The translations under genes were made by a program, and so were the position numbers. DNA of 64,000 nt, from NCBI GenBank assembly GCA_965247255.1, contig CBDFGS010000012.1, positions 310,001 to 374,000 on the forward strand. Direction: 5' to 3'. The stretch's first letter is position 1; each line of letters starts with the position of its first letter. The stretch is from CBDFGS01 sp965247255 (GTDB lineage: Bacteria > Chloroflexota > Dehalococcoidia > Lucifugimonadales > CAUZJF01). The notes beneath the pieces are model-generated. The model searched no databases. It had not been told where the DNA came from and saw only the letters and a list, made by a program, of their open reading frames with translations. Below, in pieces: positions 17,128 to 24,894 of the stretch.

Positions 17128-18285
17128 TCAGCGGAACCCGTCCATTCCAGTGATCTCGCGGCCCAGGATCAGGGTCTGCACGTCGTATGTGCCCTCGTAC
17201 GTGTCCACCGTCTCGAGATTTAGCATGTGTCTGATGGCATTATGGTCCAGAGTGATCCCGGCGGCGCCAAGTATCTCTCGCGCCGCCCGCGCCCCATTCA
17301 AGGCCGCGCGCACGTTGCTTCTCTTGGCCAGAGACGCCTGCGCCGCGTTGAGAGCGCCCTCGTCTTTGAGACGCCCCAGCCGCCACGCCAGTAGCACGCC
17401 CTGCGTGTGGTCTGAGAGCATCCCCGCCAACTTGGCCTGCACTAGCTGCCGCGACGCGATGGGTGCTCCGAAGGTTGAGCGGCCCTTTGCGAACTCCAGC
17501 GCCTCGCCGTATACGGCCTCCAGGGCGCCCATCGCGCCCCAGGCTATGCCGTACCTCCCTTGAGTCAGGCCCGACAGCGGGGCGGACATGCCGCGCGCGC
17601 CGTGCAGCATCTGGGATGAACTGAGGCGGACGTCTTCCATCACCAACTCGCTGGTATCGCACACACGGAGGCTCATCTTGCGCTTGACCGCGTTTGTCGA
17701 GAAGCCCGGCGCGTCCGTCGGGACTATGAACCCGCGCACATCACCCTCATCGTCTCTGGCCCACACGATGGCGATGTCTGCGATGCCGCCGCTTGTGATC
17801 CAGCTCTTGCTGCCGTTCAGGAGATAGAAGTCCCCGTCCTTCCTGGCCCTGGTTTTCATCGCAGCCGGGTCGGACCCTCCATGGGCTTCCGTCAGCGCGA
17901 AGCAGCCGATGATCCTCCCCGCCGCCAGCTCGGGCAGGTACTTACGGCGCTGCTCGTCCGAGCCGTAAGTCAAGACGGAGTACATAGCCAACGCGCCCTG
18001 GACACTTACGAAGCTCCGAAGTCCGGAGTCGATGCGCTCCAGCTCGTACATCGCCAGGCCGTACGCAACGTTGCTCGCCGCTGGAGATTCCCCGTTCCAC
18101 GGCAGATTCGGTCCGAACAGTCCAATCTCCCCGAATCTGGACGCCAGCTCTCGTGGAAACGCAGCTTGCTCCCACCAGTCGCGCACGTGGGGCGACGCCT
18201 CGGCTTCGAGGAACCGACGGACCTCGGCCTGGAACTGGCGCTCCTGCGCGGTGAAAAGCTCCGAAGTCTGATAGAAGTCGAGCAT
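17128..18285 (-). CDS. gcdH: Acyl-CoA dehydrogenase, glutaryl-CoA dehydrogenase-like
   Basis: The start was placed at the ATG at 18285 (MLDFYQTSELFTAQERQFQ), giving 385 residues, the normal length. The open frame extends 118 codons upstream, but that part is translated dispersed repeat. Diagnostic segments are GCFALTEAHGGSDP, NGSKSWITSGG, and near the end RHMLNLETVDTYEGTYDVQTLILGREITG. There the Glu of TYEGT (about residue 364) is the catalytic base position of glutaryl-CoA dehydrogenases. The enzyme would oxidise and decarboxylate glutaryl-CoA to crotonyl-CoA with FAD. It forms an operon with the CoA-transferase downstream. Another short-chain acyl-CoA dehydrogenase is possible. Confidence 0.87.
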   Translation of the reverse strand: MLDFYQTSELFTAQERQFQAEVRRFLEAEASPHVRDWWEQAAFPRELASRFGEIGLFGPNLPWNGESPAASNVAYGLAMYELERIDSGLRSFVSVQGALAMYSVLTYGSDEQRRKYLPELAAGRIIGCFALTEAHGGSDPAAMKTRARKDGDFYLLNGSKSWITSGGIADIAIVWARDDEGDVRGFIVPTDAPGFSTNAVKRKMSLRVCDTSELVMEDVRLSSSQMLHGARGMSAPLSGLTQGRYGIAWGAMGALEAVYGEALEFAKGRSTFGAPIASRQLVQAKLAGMLSDHTQGVLLAWRLGRLKDEGALNAAQASLAKRSNVRAALNGARAAREILGAAGITLDHNAIRHMLNLETVDTYEGTYDVQTLILGREITGMDGFR

Positions 18286-18395
18286 CGTTCCTGCCAAGGC
18301 CTCGCCGATTGTATGCGCCGCTGGAATCCCGGTCAATCGAAGACGGCCGGTCCGATGACGGACGGTTGCCGTCGAGAAACAGCGACCCCCAGCCC

Positions 18396-18661
18396 AGATT
18401 CCTCGTCGAGGACTGCTCGGAATGACAGGAGAGGAAGGGCACCGGTCTACAAGTAGTGTCATTTTGAGCGGCAGCGAAGATCTGGGGAGGTGGGTGCCTA
18501 AGGCGCTGCTGCCACCGGCTTGCGGCCTTTTCGCAGCGGACGTTGCGGTCGGAGCGCAGCGACCCCTTCCCCAGATTCCTCGTCGATGACTCCTCGGAAT
18601 GACAGGAAAGGAAGGCACCGGTCTACAAGAGAATGTCATTCTGAGCGGCAGCGAAGAATCT
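18396..18661. repeat. Duplicated inverted-pair intergenic repeat
   Basis: Two units of about 88 bp (18396-18483 and 18573-18661) each consist of a left arm with agattcctcgtcga and ctcggaatgac, a conserved 31-bp spacer with caccggtctacaag, and a right arm gtcattctgagcg...agcgaagaatct in opposite orientation. Each arm can form a hairpin. The same arm recurs singly at 40353, 42287, 54800, 56486 and, degenerate, at 32157 and 35175. The layout resembles REP/BIME elements. The 464 bp between 18286 and 18749 hold only these repeats and the downstream promoter. Confidence 0.75.
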
Positions 18662-18734
18662 AATGACGTGGTGAGTCAAGCGTCGCCACCATTACATCGC
18701 CTCCCGGAGATCCCCGAATTTGAGCTCAACCGTC

Positions 18735-18743
18735 TGGTAAAAT
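18735..18743 (+). promoter_or_regulatory. Extended -10 promoter, likely leaderless transcript
   Basis: TGGTAAAAT fits an extended -10 element, and no -35 is visible at normal spacing. The usual distance puts the transcription start at the A of the EndoQ ATG at 18750. No ribosome site precedes that ATG, which agrees with a leaderless mRNA. Confidence 0.5.
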
Positions 18744-18749
18744 CCCGCA

Positions 18750-19964
18750 ATGACCTACGCCGCCGATCTCCACCTCCACTCCCGGTTCGCCCAGGGCACT
18801 AGCAAGCACCTGACCTTCGAGAACCTGGCCCGGCGGGCTAAGATCAAGGGAGTCGACCTCCTAGCCAGCGGCGACTTCACCCACCCGCTCTGGTTCGAGG
18901 AGACGCGCAACAAGCTCCGAGACACCGGTGACGGGCTCTTCGAGTACGGCGGCGTCCGGTTCGTTCTCGGCACCGAGATAAACTGCAACTCAAGGGAGGA
19001 CGGCCGGAGCCGGCGGGTGCATCTACTGGTCTTCGCTCCCACTCTGGAAACCGTCGAGAGAATCAACTCGGCTTTGGCGCGGCACGGCAAGCTCGGGGGG
19101 GACGGGCGCCCCACCATCCACCTCTCCCCGAGAGACGTTCTCGACCTGCTCTTGAACACCGACCGCAGGTGCTTCGTGATTCCAGCCCACCTCTGGACGC
19201 CCTGGTTCGGGCTGTACGGCTCGAAGTCAGGGTTCGACTCGCTACAGGAGTGCTTCGGCGACCTGGCGAGCGAGGTGTATGCGATAGAGACCGGCCTCTC
19301 CAGCGACCCCGCCATGAACTGGCGCGTGTCGTCGCTGGACGAAGTTTCCTTGGTGTCGTTCTCCGACGCCCACTCCCCGGCCAAGATGGGCCGCGAGCTT
19401 ACCGTTTTCGAGGGCGAGCCCAGCTACGACGGCCTGGCGCAAGCCTTGAAGACCCAGGGCATCGCCTACACCATCGAGTTCTTCCCTGAAGAGGGGAAGT
19501 ACCACCACTCCGGGCACAGGCGATGCGGCGTCCGGCAGACCCCGCAGGCCTATAAGCAGAGCGGTGGTCGCTGCACCAATTGCGGACGTGTATCGACTCT
19601 AGGCGTGATGCAGCGCCTGGAGACGCTGGCCGACAGGGGCGTCGAGACACGCGTCGACCCCAGCGGCTACGTCAGATCCGACAACGGCCGTCCCCCGTTC
19701 AGGAACATGATCGCGCTCCAGGAGATCATCGCCGAGGCCATTGGCCGCGGGCCCAACACCAAGACAGCCCAGCGGTCATACGACGCGCTCGTTTCGGCCT
19801 TCGGAAACGAGCTCGCCGTACTCACGGAAGCGCCCGTCCCGGACATAGCCAAGGCCGCCGAGGAGCGGGTTGCTGAGGGCGTCGCTCGCGTACGGGATGG
19901 CAAAGTCGCCATCGAGCCAGGCTACGACGGCGAGTATGGTACGGTCAGGATATGGCCGGACTGA
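18750..19964 (+). CDS. EndoQ-like PHP-domain DNA endonuclease
   Basis: The 404-residue protein has a PHP metal site: HLHSR (H8, H10), GDFTHP (D42, H45), GTEI (E76), CFVIPAHLWTPWFG and SFSDAHSP. A zinc-ribbon-like region follows, YHHSGHRRCGV...GGRCTNCGRVSTLGV, then a C-terminal helical part. This is the layout of endonuclease Q, which nicks DNA 5' of deaminated bases such as uracil and hypoxanthine; older databases misname the family as UvrD helicase. The Cys pattern is C-x15/16-CxxC, so one of the usual ribbon cysteines may be replaced by Arg in CGVR. It stands alone as a monocistronic repair gene. Confidence 0.85.
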   Translation: MTYAADLHLHSRFAQGTSKHLTFENLARRAKIKGVDLLASGDFTHPLWFEETRNKLRDTGDGLFEYGGVRFVLGTEINCNSREDGRSRRVHLLVFAPTLETVERINSALARHGKLGGDGRPTIHLSPRDVLDLLLNTDRRCFVIPAHLWTPWFGLYGSKSGFDSLQECFGDLASEVYAIETGLSSDPAMNWRVSSLDEVSLVSFSDAHSPAKMGRELTVFEGEPSYDGLAQALKTQGIAYTIEFFPEEGKYHHSGHRRCGVRQTPQAYKQSGGRCTNCGRVSTLGVMQRLETLADRGVETRVDPSGYVRSDNGRPPFRNMIALQEIIAEAIGRGPNTKTAQRSYDALVSAFGNELAVLTEAPVPDIAKAAEERVAEGVARVRDGKVAIEPGYDGEYGTVRIWPD

Positions 19965-20074
19965 ATCTCGTGGAGCTTGACGCCGTCCAATAGTGGAATA
20001 TAGCCTCTGAGAGATCGACGCCGACGGGGGTATGATGCGGCATTGGGCTTGAGAGGACGCCAAGGAGATGGAGC

Positions 20075-20662
20075 ATGCCTCGGCAAAAAGTCACGCTAAG
20101 AGCCGTCACCAGGGACGACGTAGCCCGGCTGCGACGCTGGCTGGAGGACGAGGAGGTGGCCGAGAGTTGGTTCGGTCGCTACTCCTACGGGGACCCCGCG
20201 CATCTCGGTTACCACCCTGAACAGATAGAGACCGCCTCCGATGATGAGTGGGAGCGGGTCTTCGACAACCCCGAGCACCGCATGATGTCGATCTACGCCG
20301 AATCGAACGAACACATCGGCGAGGTCCACGTCGCGGTCGAGGAGAGCCTGGGCGACGGCCAGCTCTCCATCTTGATAGGCCGCAAAGAACTCTGGCACCT
20401 AGGTTACGGCACCGCCGGGGTCAGGGCTGCGCTGGAGGCCTCCTTCGACGGGTGGGGGCTGTACCGCGTCTGGGTCGACATCCCGGAGTACAACACCGCC
20501 GCCCTGGCGATGTTCCGCCACTTCGGCTTCGTTCATGAAGGCACCCTGCGCAAGAGCCGCCCTCACGAGGGTTCGCGATTCGACTCGGTCGTCATGGGGA
20601 TGCTGGCCGCCGAGTACGCCGCCCGCGACCGCGACGGCGACTCCGAGCCGCTCACGGTGTGA
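20075..20662 (+). CDS. GNAT-family N-acetyltransferase
   Basis: The 195-residue protein is a RimJ/RimL-type GNAT. It starts VTLRAVTRDDVARLRRWLED and has the acetyl-CoA loop region LGYGTAGVRAALEASFDGWGLYRVWVDIPEYNTAALAMFRHFGFVHEGTLR. An AAGGAG site precedes the ATG. The substrate is unknown; relatives modify ribosomal protein termini, aminoglycosides or small amines. It is not in an operon with the opposing cytochrome genes. Confidence 0.88.
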   Translation: MPRQKVTLRAVTRDDVARLRRWLEDEEVAESWFGRYSYGDPAHLGYHPEQIETASDDEWERVFDNPEHRMMSIYAESNEHIGEVHVAVEESLGDGQLSILIGRKELWHLGYGTAGVRAALEASFDGWGLYRVWVDIPEYNTAALAMFRHFGFVHEGTLRKSRPHEGSRFDSVVMGMLAAEYAARDRDGDSEPLTV

Positions 20663-20712
20663 GTTTCACCGCCGAGCGCGCCGAGAACCCAGATCAAGAC
20701 TGGGCGGGAGCG

Positions 20713-21825
20713 CTAGCTCTCTTCTTGCTCCTTCTCCCCTTGCGGGAGAAGGCCGGGATGAGGGGGAAGCTCGGTCCCAACCGCCCTGCCCTTCCACAAC
20801 GCGAACGCGATCAGGAACGCCATCAGCACTCCCAGTCCTAGGGCAGCCGTGTATTCGAGCGGGACGTCGGAGAGGCGGCGGCGTAGCTCCTCGGCCGGCG
20901 ATGACTGCGGCAGGGCGCCAAGCGCTACCGTGAGCCGCTGCCCCCGAGGGATGTCCGCTCCTTCCAGTACATGGTACGGCCGCCCCCCGATGTCGACCAG
21001 CTGCGCCTCAGAGAGCAGCGGACTGTAGAGACTGGCGACTCCGAACGGCGTCAGCACCCTTAACGACTTGGCCCCGTATCGGAGGGCGCGGGAGAGCTCG
21101 AACTCGCCTCCGGCATACGGGAAGTTGTATGCAAACATCACGCTATGCTCTCCAGGGGGCACGCTGGCCTCCAAGGCGAATCCGCGGTCCACTTGCAGCA
21201 CTCGCGCTCCAATCAGACTCGAGTCCACTTCAAGTGAGCGGGCCCCGGCGGGCAGGCCGAACCGGAGCAGGCTCATCGGCTGCGGACCCGGCACGTACGC
21301 CGTCTCGCTGCCGTTGGCGATCTCGACGATCTCTAGCACAAATATCGTTTGGGACGCCTTATCGACATTGGCAATCAGGACCGAGGCGCTGGAGACTGAT
21401 AGCACCGAATCAGAATCGGTGGCGTCGTAGACCGTCAGCTCAACGGGAAGGGGAGAGCCTTTCGAGAGGTCCAGGTCCGTGCCATACAGACCGCCCTGGT
21501 GCACCACCGAGACGCCGTAAGACACCTCGGAATCGAACTCGATCGCGTCGAAACGAAACCCGCCTTCCGGGTCAGTGGTGGTCTCGATTTCGTCGCGGCT
21601 CGCCCCATCCACCCGGTGGAGCACCGCGGTCAGCCCGCCGACGCTCTCGCCGCCGGGGGTCATGTTTACGACGCGCCCCTCCACGACCCGGGCCGTCTCC
21701 GACGACTGAGCGCGCAACTCCCCTGCGCTCAATACCGTCCCGGCACAAAGAATGACGCCCAAAAAGCCCCAGACCCCGGCCCTAGCCACCCGGGTCTCCG
21801 TCCTCGGGTTCCCCCTCGACGCCAA
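20713..21825 (-). CDS. Exported protein in cytochrome c maturation operon, carboxypeptidase-regulatory-like N-terminus
   Basis: The 370-residue protein has a signal segment (about residues 15-35, ending ELRAQSS). A domain like the carboxypeptidase regulatory fold follows (VVEGRVVNMTPGG...TTTDPEGGFRFD), then a beta-rich region and one C-terminal membrane helix (about residues 325-345). It should sit on the outer face of the membrane. It overlaps the CcmI-like gene by 44 bp and ends the ccm operon, so a link to haem or cytochrome handling is likely but unproved. Its last residues (PGLLPQGEKEQEES) and stop are read from a dispersed palindromic repeat at 20725-20775, so the tail is probably not original. 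Confidence 0.75.
   Translation of the reverse strand: MASRGNPRTETRVARAGVWGFLGVILCAGTVLSAGELRAQSSETARVVEGRVVNMTPGGESVGGLTAVLHRVDGASRDEIETTTDPEGGFRFDAIEFDSEVSYGVSVVHQGGLYGTDLDLSKGSPLPVELTVYDATDSDSVLSVSSASVLIANVDKASQTIFVLEIVEIANGSETAYVPGPQPMSLLRFGLPAGARSLEVDSSLIGARVLQVDRGFALEASVPPGEHSVMFAYNFPYAGGEFELSRALRYGAKSLRVLTPFGVASLYSPLLSEAQLVDIGGRPYHVLEGADIPRGQRLTVALGALPQSSPAEELRRRLSDVPLEYTAALGLGVLMAFLIAFALWKGRAVGTELPPHPGLLPQGEKEQEES
20725..20775. repeat. Dispersed palindromic repeat (ttctccccttgcgggagaag type)
   Basis: A hairpin-forming sequence ctccccttgcgggag followed by aaggccgggatgaggggg overlaps the 3' end of the gene starting at 21825. Related elements lie at 55452-55500 (cccgcttgcgggg) and 59508-59545 (cttcccccgccgccgggggaag). 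Such elements are common intergenic repeats in many bacterial genomes. Confidence 0.6.
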
Positions 21826-22156
21826 GGACCCTGCTCCGCACGGCCCGCACCTCGGATTCCAGCGCCTCTATTAGGTCTTGCTCTTGCTCCCTATCGAGTC
21901 CCATCGCCTTCATAGCGCGGGCCGCCTCTGTCATATACTCCTCTTTCAGCCACCGGTAGTCCTGCTCGGTGAGGTTGCCGACGGCGCGCTCCAGCTCGGC
22001 GTTCTTGAGTCCAACGACGGCGGCGTCCCACATCCTCGACAGCTCCCGGCGCGTCGAGCCCTCGTCCTCCGCCTCCTCGACTGGTCGGCGCACGAAGGGA
22101 TAGAGAATCGCAACGGCGGGAATAAGGGCAAGGGCGAACGCAATCAGCACTAGCAT
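21782..22156 (-). CDS. CcmI-like cytochrome c biogenesis protein
   Basis: The start was placed at the ATG at 22156 (MLVLIAFALALIPAVAILYPF), since the longer frame reads back into ccmF. The 124-residue protein has one N-terminal membrane helix, then a helical coiled region. The motif LERAVGNLTEQDYRWLKEEYMTEAARAMKAM matches the membrane-proximal part of CcmI and similar accessory proteins, which present apocytochrome to the haem lyase. It lacks the TPR domain of full CcmI. It starts 17 bp after ccmF, in the same operon. Confidence 0.75.
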   Translation of the reverse strand: MLVLIAFALALIPAVAILYPFVRRPVEEAEDEGSTRRELSRMWDAAVVGLKNAELERAVGNLTEQDYRWLKEEYMTEAARAMKAMGLDREQEQDLIEALESEVRAVRSRVLGVEGEPEDGDPGG

Positions 22157-22173
22157 TTTTCGGACCTGGCTCC

Positions 22174-24165
22174 TTACGCCCTCGCCAGCTGAGCGGCCCC
22201 CGGGGCAACCCTGGCGAGCACCGGCATCGGCCGTCTTCGTGGCGAGAGGGCCAAGGCGGCGCCCAACACGAACAGCGCCCCGGAGGCCCACATCCACCAC
22301 ACCAGTGGGTTGACGTATACCCGGAACACGGCACGCCCTCCATCCTCGAACTCCGAGGGCACGATGTAGAAGTCCTCGATCGGAGTGCTTCTGATTCCGG
22401 CCCTCGTAGCGCTCATCCGGAAGTCAGGATAGAACGAGCTGCGCGCTCGCAGCTCCCCGATGTAGTTGCCCCCTCGGTGCACCTCGAATAGCCCTGTCAC
22501 CTCGTCACGGTCCGGATATGTGGCCTCGGAGAAGTCCACGTACCGGAACGTGTAGCCCCCAAGCGACCCCTCCTCGCCGGGGAGCATCGTGAAGTCGCGC
22601 TGCACCGCGTAGAACGACGAGCCGATGGCGCCCACCGCGAGCATCGATATCGCCAGGTGTACGACGTACCCGCCGTAGCGTGGCCGGTTGCTGGCAAGGA
22701 GCCGGCCGAAGGCAGCGGCATAGCCTTCCCCTTTCGCATGGCGCGACCGGGTCCCCCGGACCCATTCGCGCCCAATTCCCGCGACCGCCATCACGCAAAT
22801 CGCCAGGGCGAGAAGGGCCACCGGCTCTCTTACGCCTATACCTGCTAAAGCGACAGCCGCAGCGGCGCTGAGCGCGAGTGGGTACCTCAACGTCTTGAGC
22901 ACGGCGCGGGCAGTGGCCCGACGCCACGGCAGCAGTGGCCCCACCCCCATGAGAAACACGATGACCAGCAGAAGCGGGCCGTTCACCCGGTTAAAGAACG
23001 GCTCCCCGACCGTGATGACCGTGTCCTGCGACAAGTCCGCTATCACGGGATACACGGTGCCCCATAGCGTGATCAGGGCAACCGCCAGGAACAGCACGTT
23101 CTGCGTCAAGAAGACGCTCTCTCGCGACAGCCAGGACTCCAGAGTCCCTCGGCTCCTCAGCGTATTCATGCGCCATGCGAACGCGGCCAGAGAGCCGACA
23201 AGCGTGAACGCCATGAACCCCAGGAACACCCAGCCCATCGTCGACTGCGCGAAGGAGTGGACCGACGGCACAGGACCGCCTCGATTAATGAACATGCCCA
23301 TCTCGGCCAGCGTGAACGCCACAACCACGAGAATGATGTTCCACATGCGGAACATCCCGCGCCATTTCTGCACCATGATCGAGTGTACGAAGGCGGTCAG
23401 GGCGAGCCATGGCATCAGCGCCGAGTTCTCCACAGGGTCCCAAGCCCAATAACCGCCCCAGCCCAAGATCGTGTACGCCCACCAGGTCCCCAGGAGCAGC
23501 CCGATGGTGAGGATCAGCCAGGAGACCATGCCCCACATCCTGCCGACGTCCACCCACTCGTCCCGCCCTCCCCGGCCCGCCAGCAGTGCCCCCATCGCGA
23601 TGCTGAATGGCAGCGCCACCGAGACGAGACCGGTCATCTGCATCGGTGGATGGATAAACATCCCGAAGTGCACCAGCAACGGGTTGATGCCGCGCCCATC
23701 CAGCGGAACAACCTCGAGCTGCTCCAGGGGATTGGCCAGGAACACCGTTACTCCCAGAAAGAAGCTCAAGACGAGGGCGATTATCGCCGTGGAGTACGGG
23801 GTCGTATGAGGTATCCGAGTGGACATGTGCTTTACGGCTATCACGGCGACCAGCGAGAACACGAGGGCGATGAACAGCAGAGACCCCGCGTTCCCAGCGT
23901 AGAAGGCGACCCACGTGTAGTTGACCGGCATGGCCAGGTTGCTGTTCTCAGCGACGTACCTCACTGAGAAGTCGTGGGTGACGAATGCGTTGACGAGGGC
24001 CGCCGTGGAAATCGCTAGGAGGACCGGGATCGTGAAGAGCCCGTACCGCGCGCTGGCGACCAAAACCGGGACCTGCCGTACTGCCCCGAGGAACGATCCG
24101 AGCGCAGCGTAGACCCCAACCACCAGAGCGATTGCCAGCGCGACGTAACCTGCATCGACGATCAA
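22174..24165 (-). CDS. ccmF: Cytochrome c haem lyase subunit CcmF
   Basis: The 663-residue polytopic membrane protein carries the tryptophan-rich haem-handling motif WGGYWAWDPVENSALMPWL (about residues 238-256). It also has VNYTWVAFYAGNAGSLLF and HPPMQMTGLVSVALPFSIAMGALLAGRG. The C-terminal periplasmic domain and final helix fit the family length. CcmF transfers haem to CxxCH motifs of apocytochromes on the outer face. The likely TTG start overlaps the ccmH stop (TTGA), showing tight translational coupling. Confidence 0.95.
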   Translation of the reverse strand: MIVDAGYVALAIALVVGVYAALGSFLGAVRQVPVLVASARYGLFTIPVLLAISTAALVNAFVTHDFSVRYVAENSNLAMPVNYTWVAFYAGNAGSLLFIALVFSLVAVIAVKHMSTRIPHTTPYSTAIIALVLSFFLGVTVFLANPLEQLEVVPLDGRGINPLLVHFGMFIHPPMQMTGLVSVALPFSIAMGALLAGRGGRDEWVDVGRMWGMVSWLILTIGLLLGTWWAYTILGWGGYWAWDPVENSALMPWLALTAFVHSIMVQKWRGMFRMWNIILVVVAFTLAEMGMFINRGGPVPSVHSFAQSTMGWVFLGFMAFTLVGSLAAFAWRMNTLRSRGTLESWLSRESVFLTQNVLFLAVALITLWGTVYPVIADLSQDTVITVGEPFFNRVNGPLLLVIVFLMGVGPLLPWRRATARAVLKTLRYPLALSAAAAVALAGIGVREPVALLALAICVMAVAGIGREWVRGTRSRHAKGEGYAAAFGRLLASNRPRYGGYVVHLAISMLAVGAIGSSFYAVQRDFTMLPGEEGSLGGYTFRYVDFSEATYPDRDEVTGLFEVHRGGNYIGELRARSSFYPDFRMSATRAGIRSTPIEDFYIVPSEFEDGGRAVFRVYVNPLVWWMWASGALFVLGAALALSPRRRPMPVLARVAPGAAQLARA

Positions 24166-24737
24166 GCCGCTCCCCCTGCCTCATCGCCTGGCCGCCCTTC
24201 CCGTTCGTCTTGCGCACCCCCAGACGTGGCCGCGCTCACGTCTTGCGCTCCACCGGACGTGGCCGCGCTCACGCGCCTTGTGAAATCCTCTCGCTCCTCG
24301 GCGGAGAGCGCGACGCCCGCAAGAGGCATGTCGCGCTCGGTGGGCCGGCGGCGCATCATCGAGCGCATCGAGAGAAGTAGCAGCCCGGCTGCCGCCGCTA
24401 CGCCGGCCGGCGGCGCCAGCCAAACGACAAGATTCGCTCCATCGCGTGGCGGCTCCAACAGCACGCTGGGGCCGTACCGCTCAGAGAAGAACCGGCGTAT
24501 CTGTGATTCGCTCCAGCCTTGCGCCAGCTTCTCCGCGACGATTCCACGCATCTGCACCGCCAGCGGGTGCTGGGACTGGTCTATGGACTCACCGGGGCAA
24601 ACCGGACACATGACGCTGCCGTTCACCTGCTGGGCGCGCTGCTCCAGCGGCGGGACTTCTTGGGCGGCCCCGCATCCCAGGGCGAACGCAAAGAAAGTCG
24701 CCACCAGGATAGACACCAAGGCAGGCCGTTTCCCCAT
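24162..24737 (-). CDS. ccmH: CcmH-type apocytochrome c thiol reductase
   Basis: The start was placed at MGKRPALVSILVATFFAFALGC (24737), which gives a signal/lipobox segment and 191 residues. The redox motif is MCPVCPGESIDQSQHPLA, followed by WSESQIRRFFSERYGPSVLLEPPRDGANLVVWLAPP and a C-terminal membrane helix, all typical of CcmH/CcmL. The CPVC pair keeps the haem-binding cysteines of apocytochrome reduced. The C-terminus holds two tandem copies of VSAATSGGAQD, a recent-looking 33-bp duplication. It is the first gene of the ccm operon. ccmA, B, C and E are not in this window. Confidence 0.92.
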   Translation of the reverse strand: MGKRPALVSILVATFFAFALGCGAAQEVPPLEQRAQQVNGSVMCPVCPGESIDQSQHPLAVQMRGIVAEKLAQGWSESQIRRFFSERYGPSVLLEPPRDGANLVVWLAPPAGVAAAAGLLLLSMRSMMRRRPTERDMPLAGVALSAEEREDFTRRVSAATSGGAQDVSAATSGGAQDEREGRPGDEAGGAA

Positions 24738-24849
24738 CGCATATTGCCTTTTCGAATCGTCTAAGCTAAGGCCCGGTAAGCCTACCATATGCTTAAGCCC
24801 ACACGTCGCATCGACACCCGCGGCGAGGGTCTGAGGCTCGGTCCACGTC

Positions 24850-24858
24850 TGATATAAT
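24850..24858 (+). promoter_or_regulatory. Extended -10 promoter of the BioD/DRTGG gene
   Basis: TGATATAAT is a perfect extended -10 element 37 bp before the ATG at 24895. No good -35 is present. The divergent ccm operon must use a promoter elsewhere in the same 157-bp gap. Confidence 0.6.
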
Positions 24859-24894
24859 CCTGCGGCACAAAACCGAGTCCTTTTGGAGACGGGC

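Noticed and set aside
18286..18639. Possible 118-residue N-terminal extension of the acyl-CoA dehydrogenase
   Set aside because: It translates the dispersed repeats and contains no targeting or domain features; ATG 18285 gives the normal family length.
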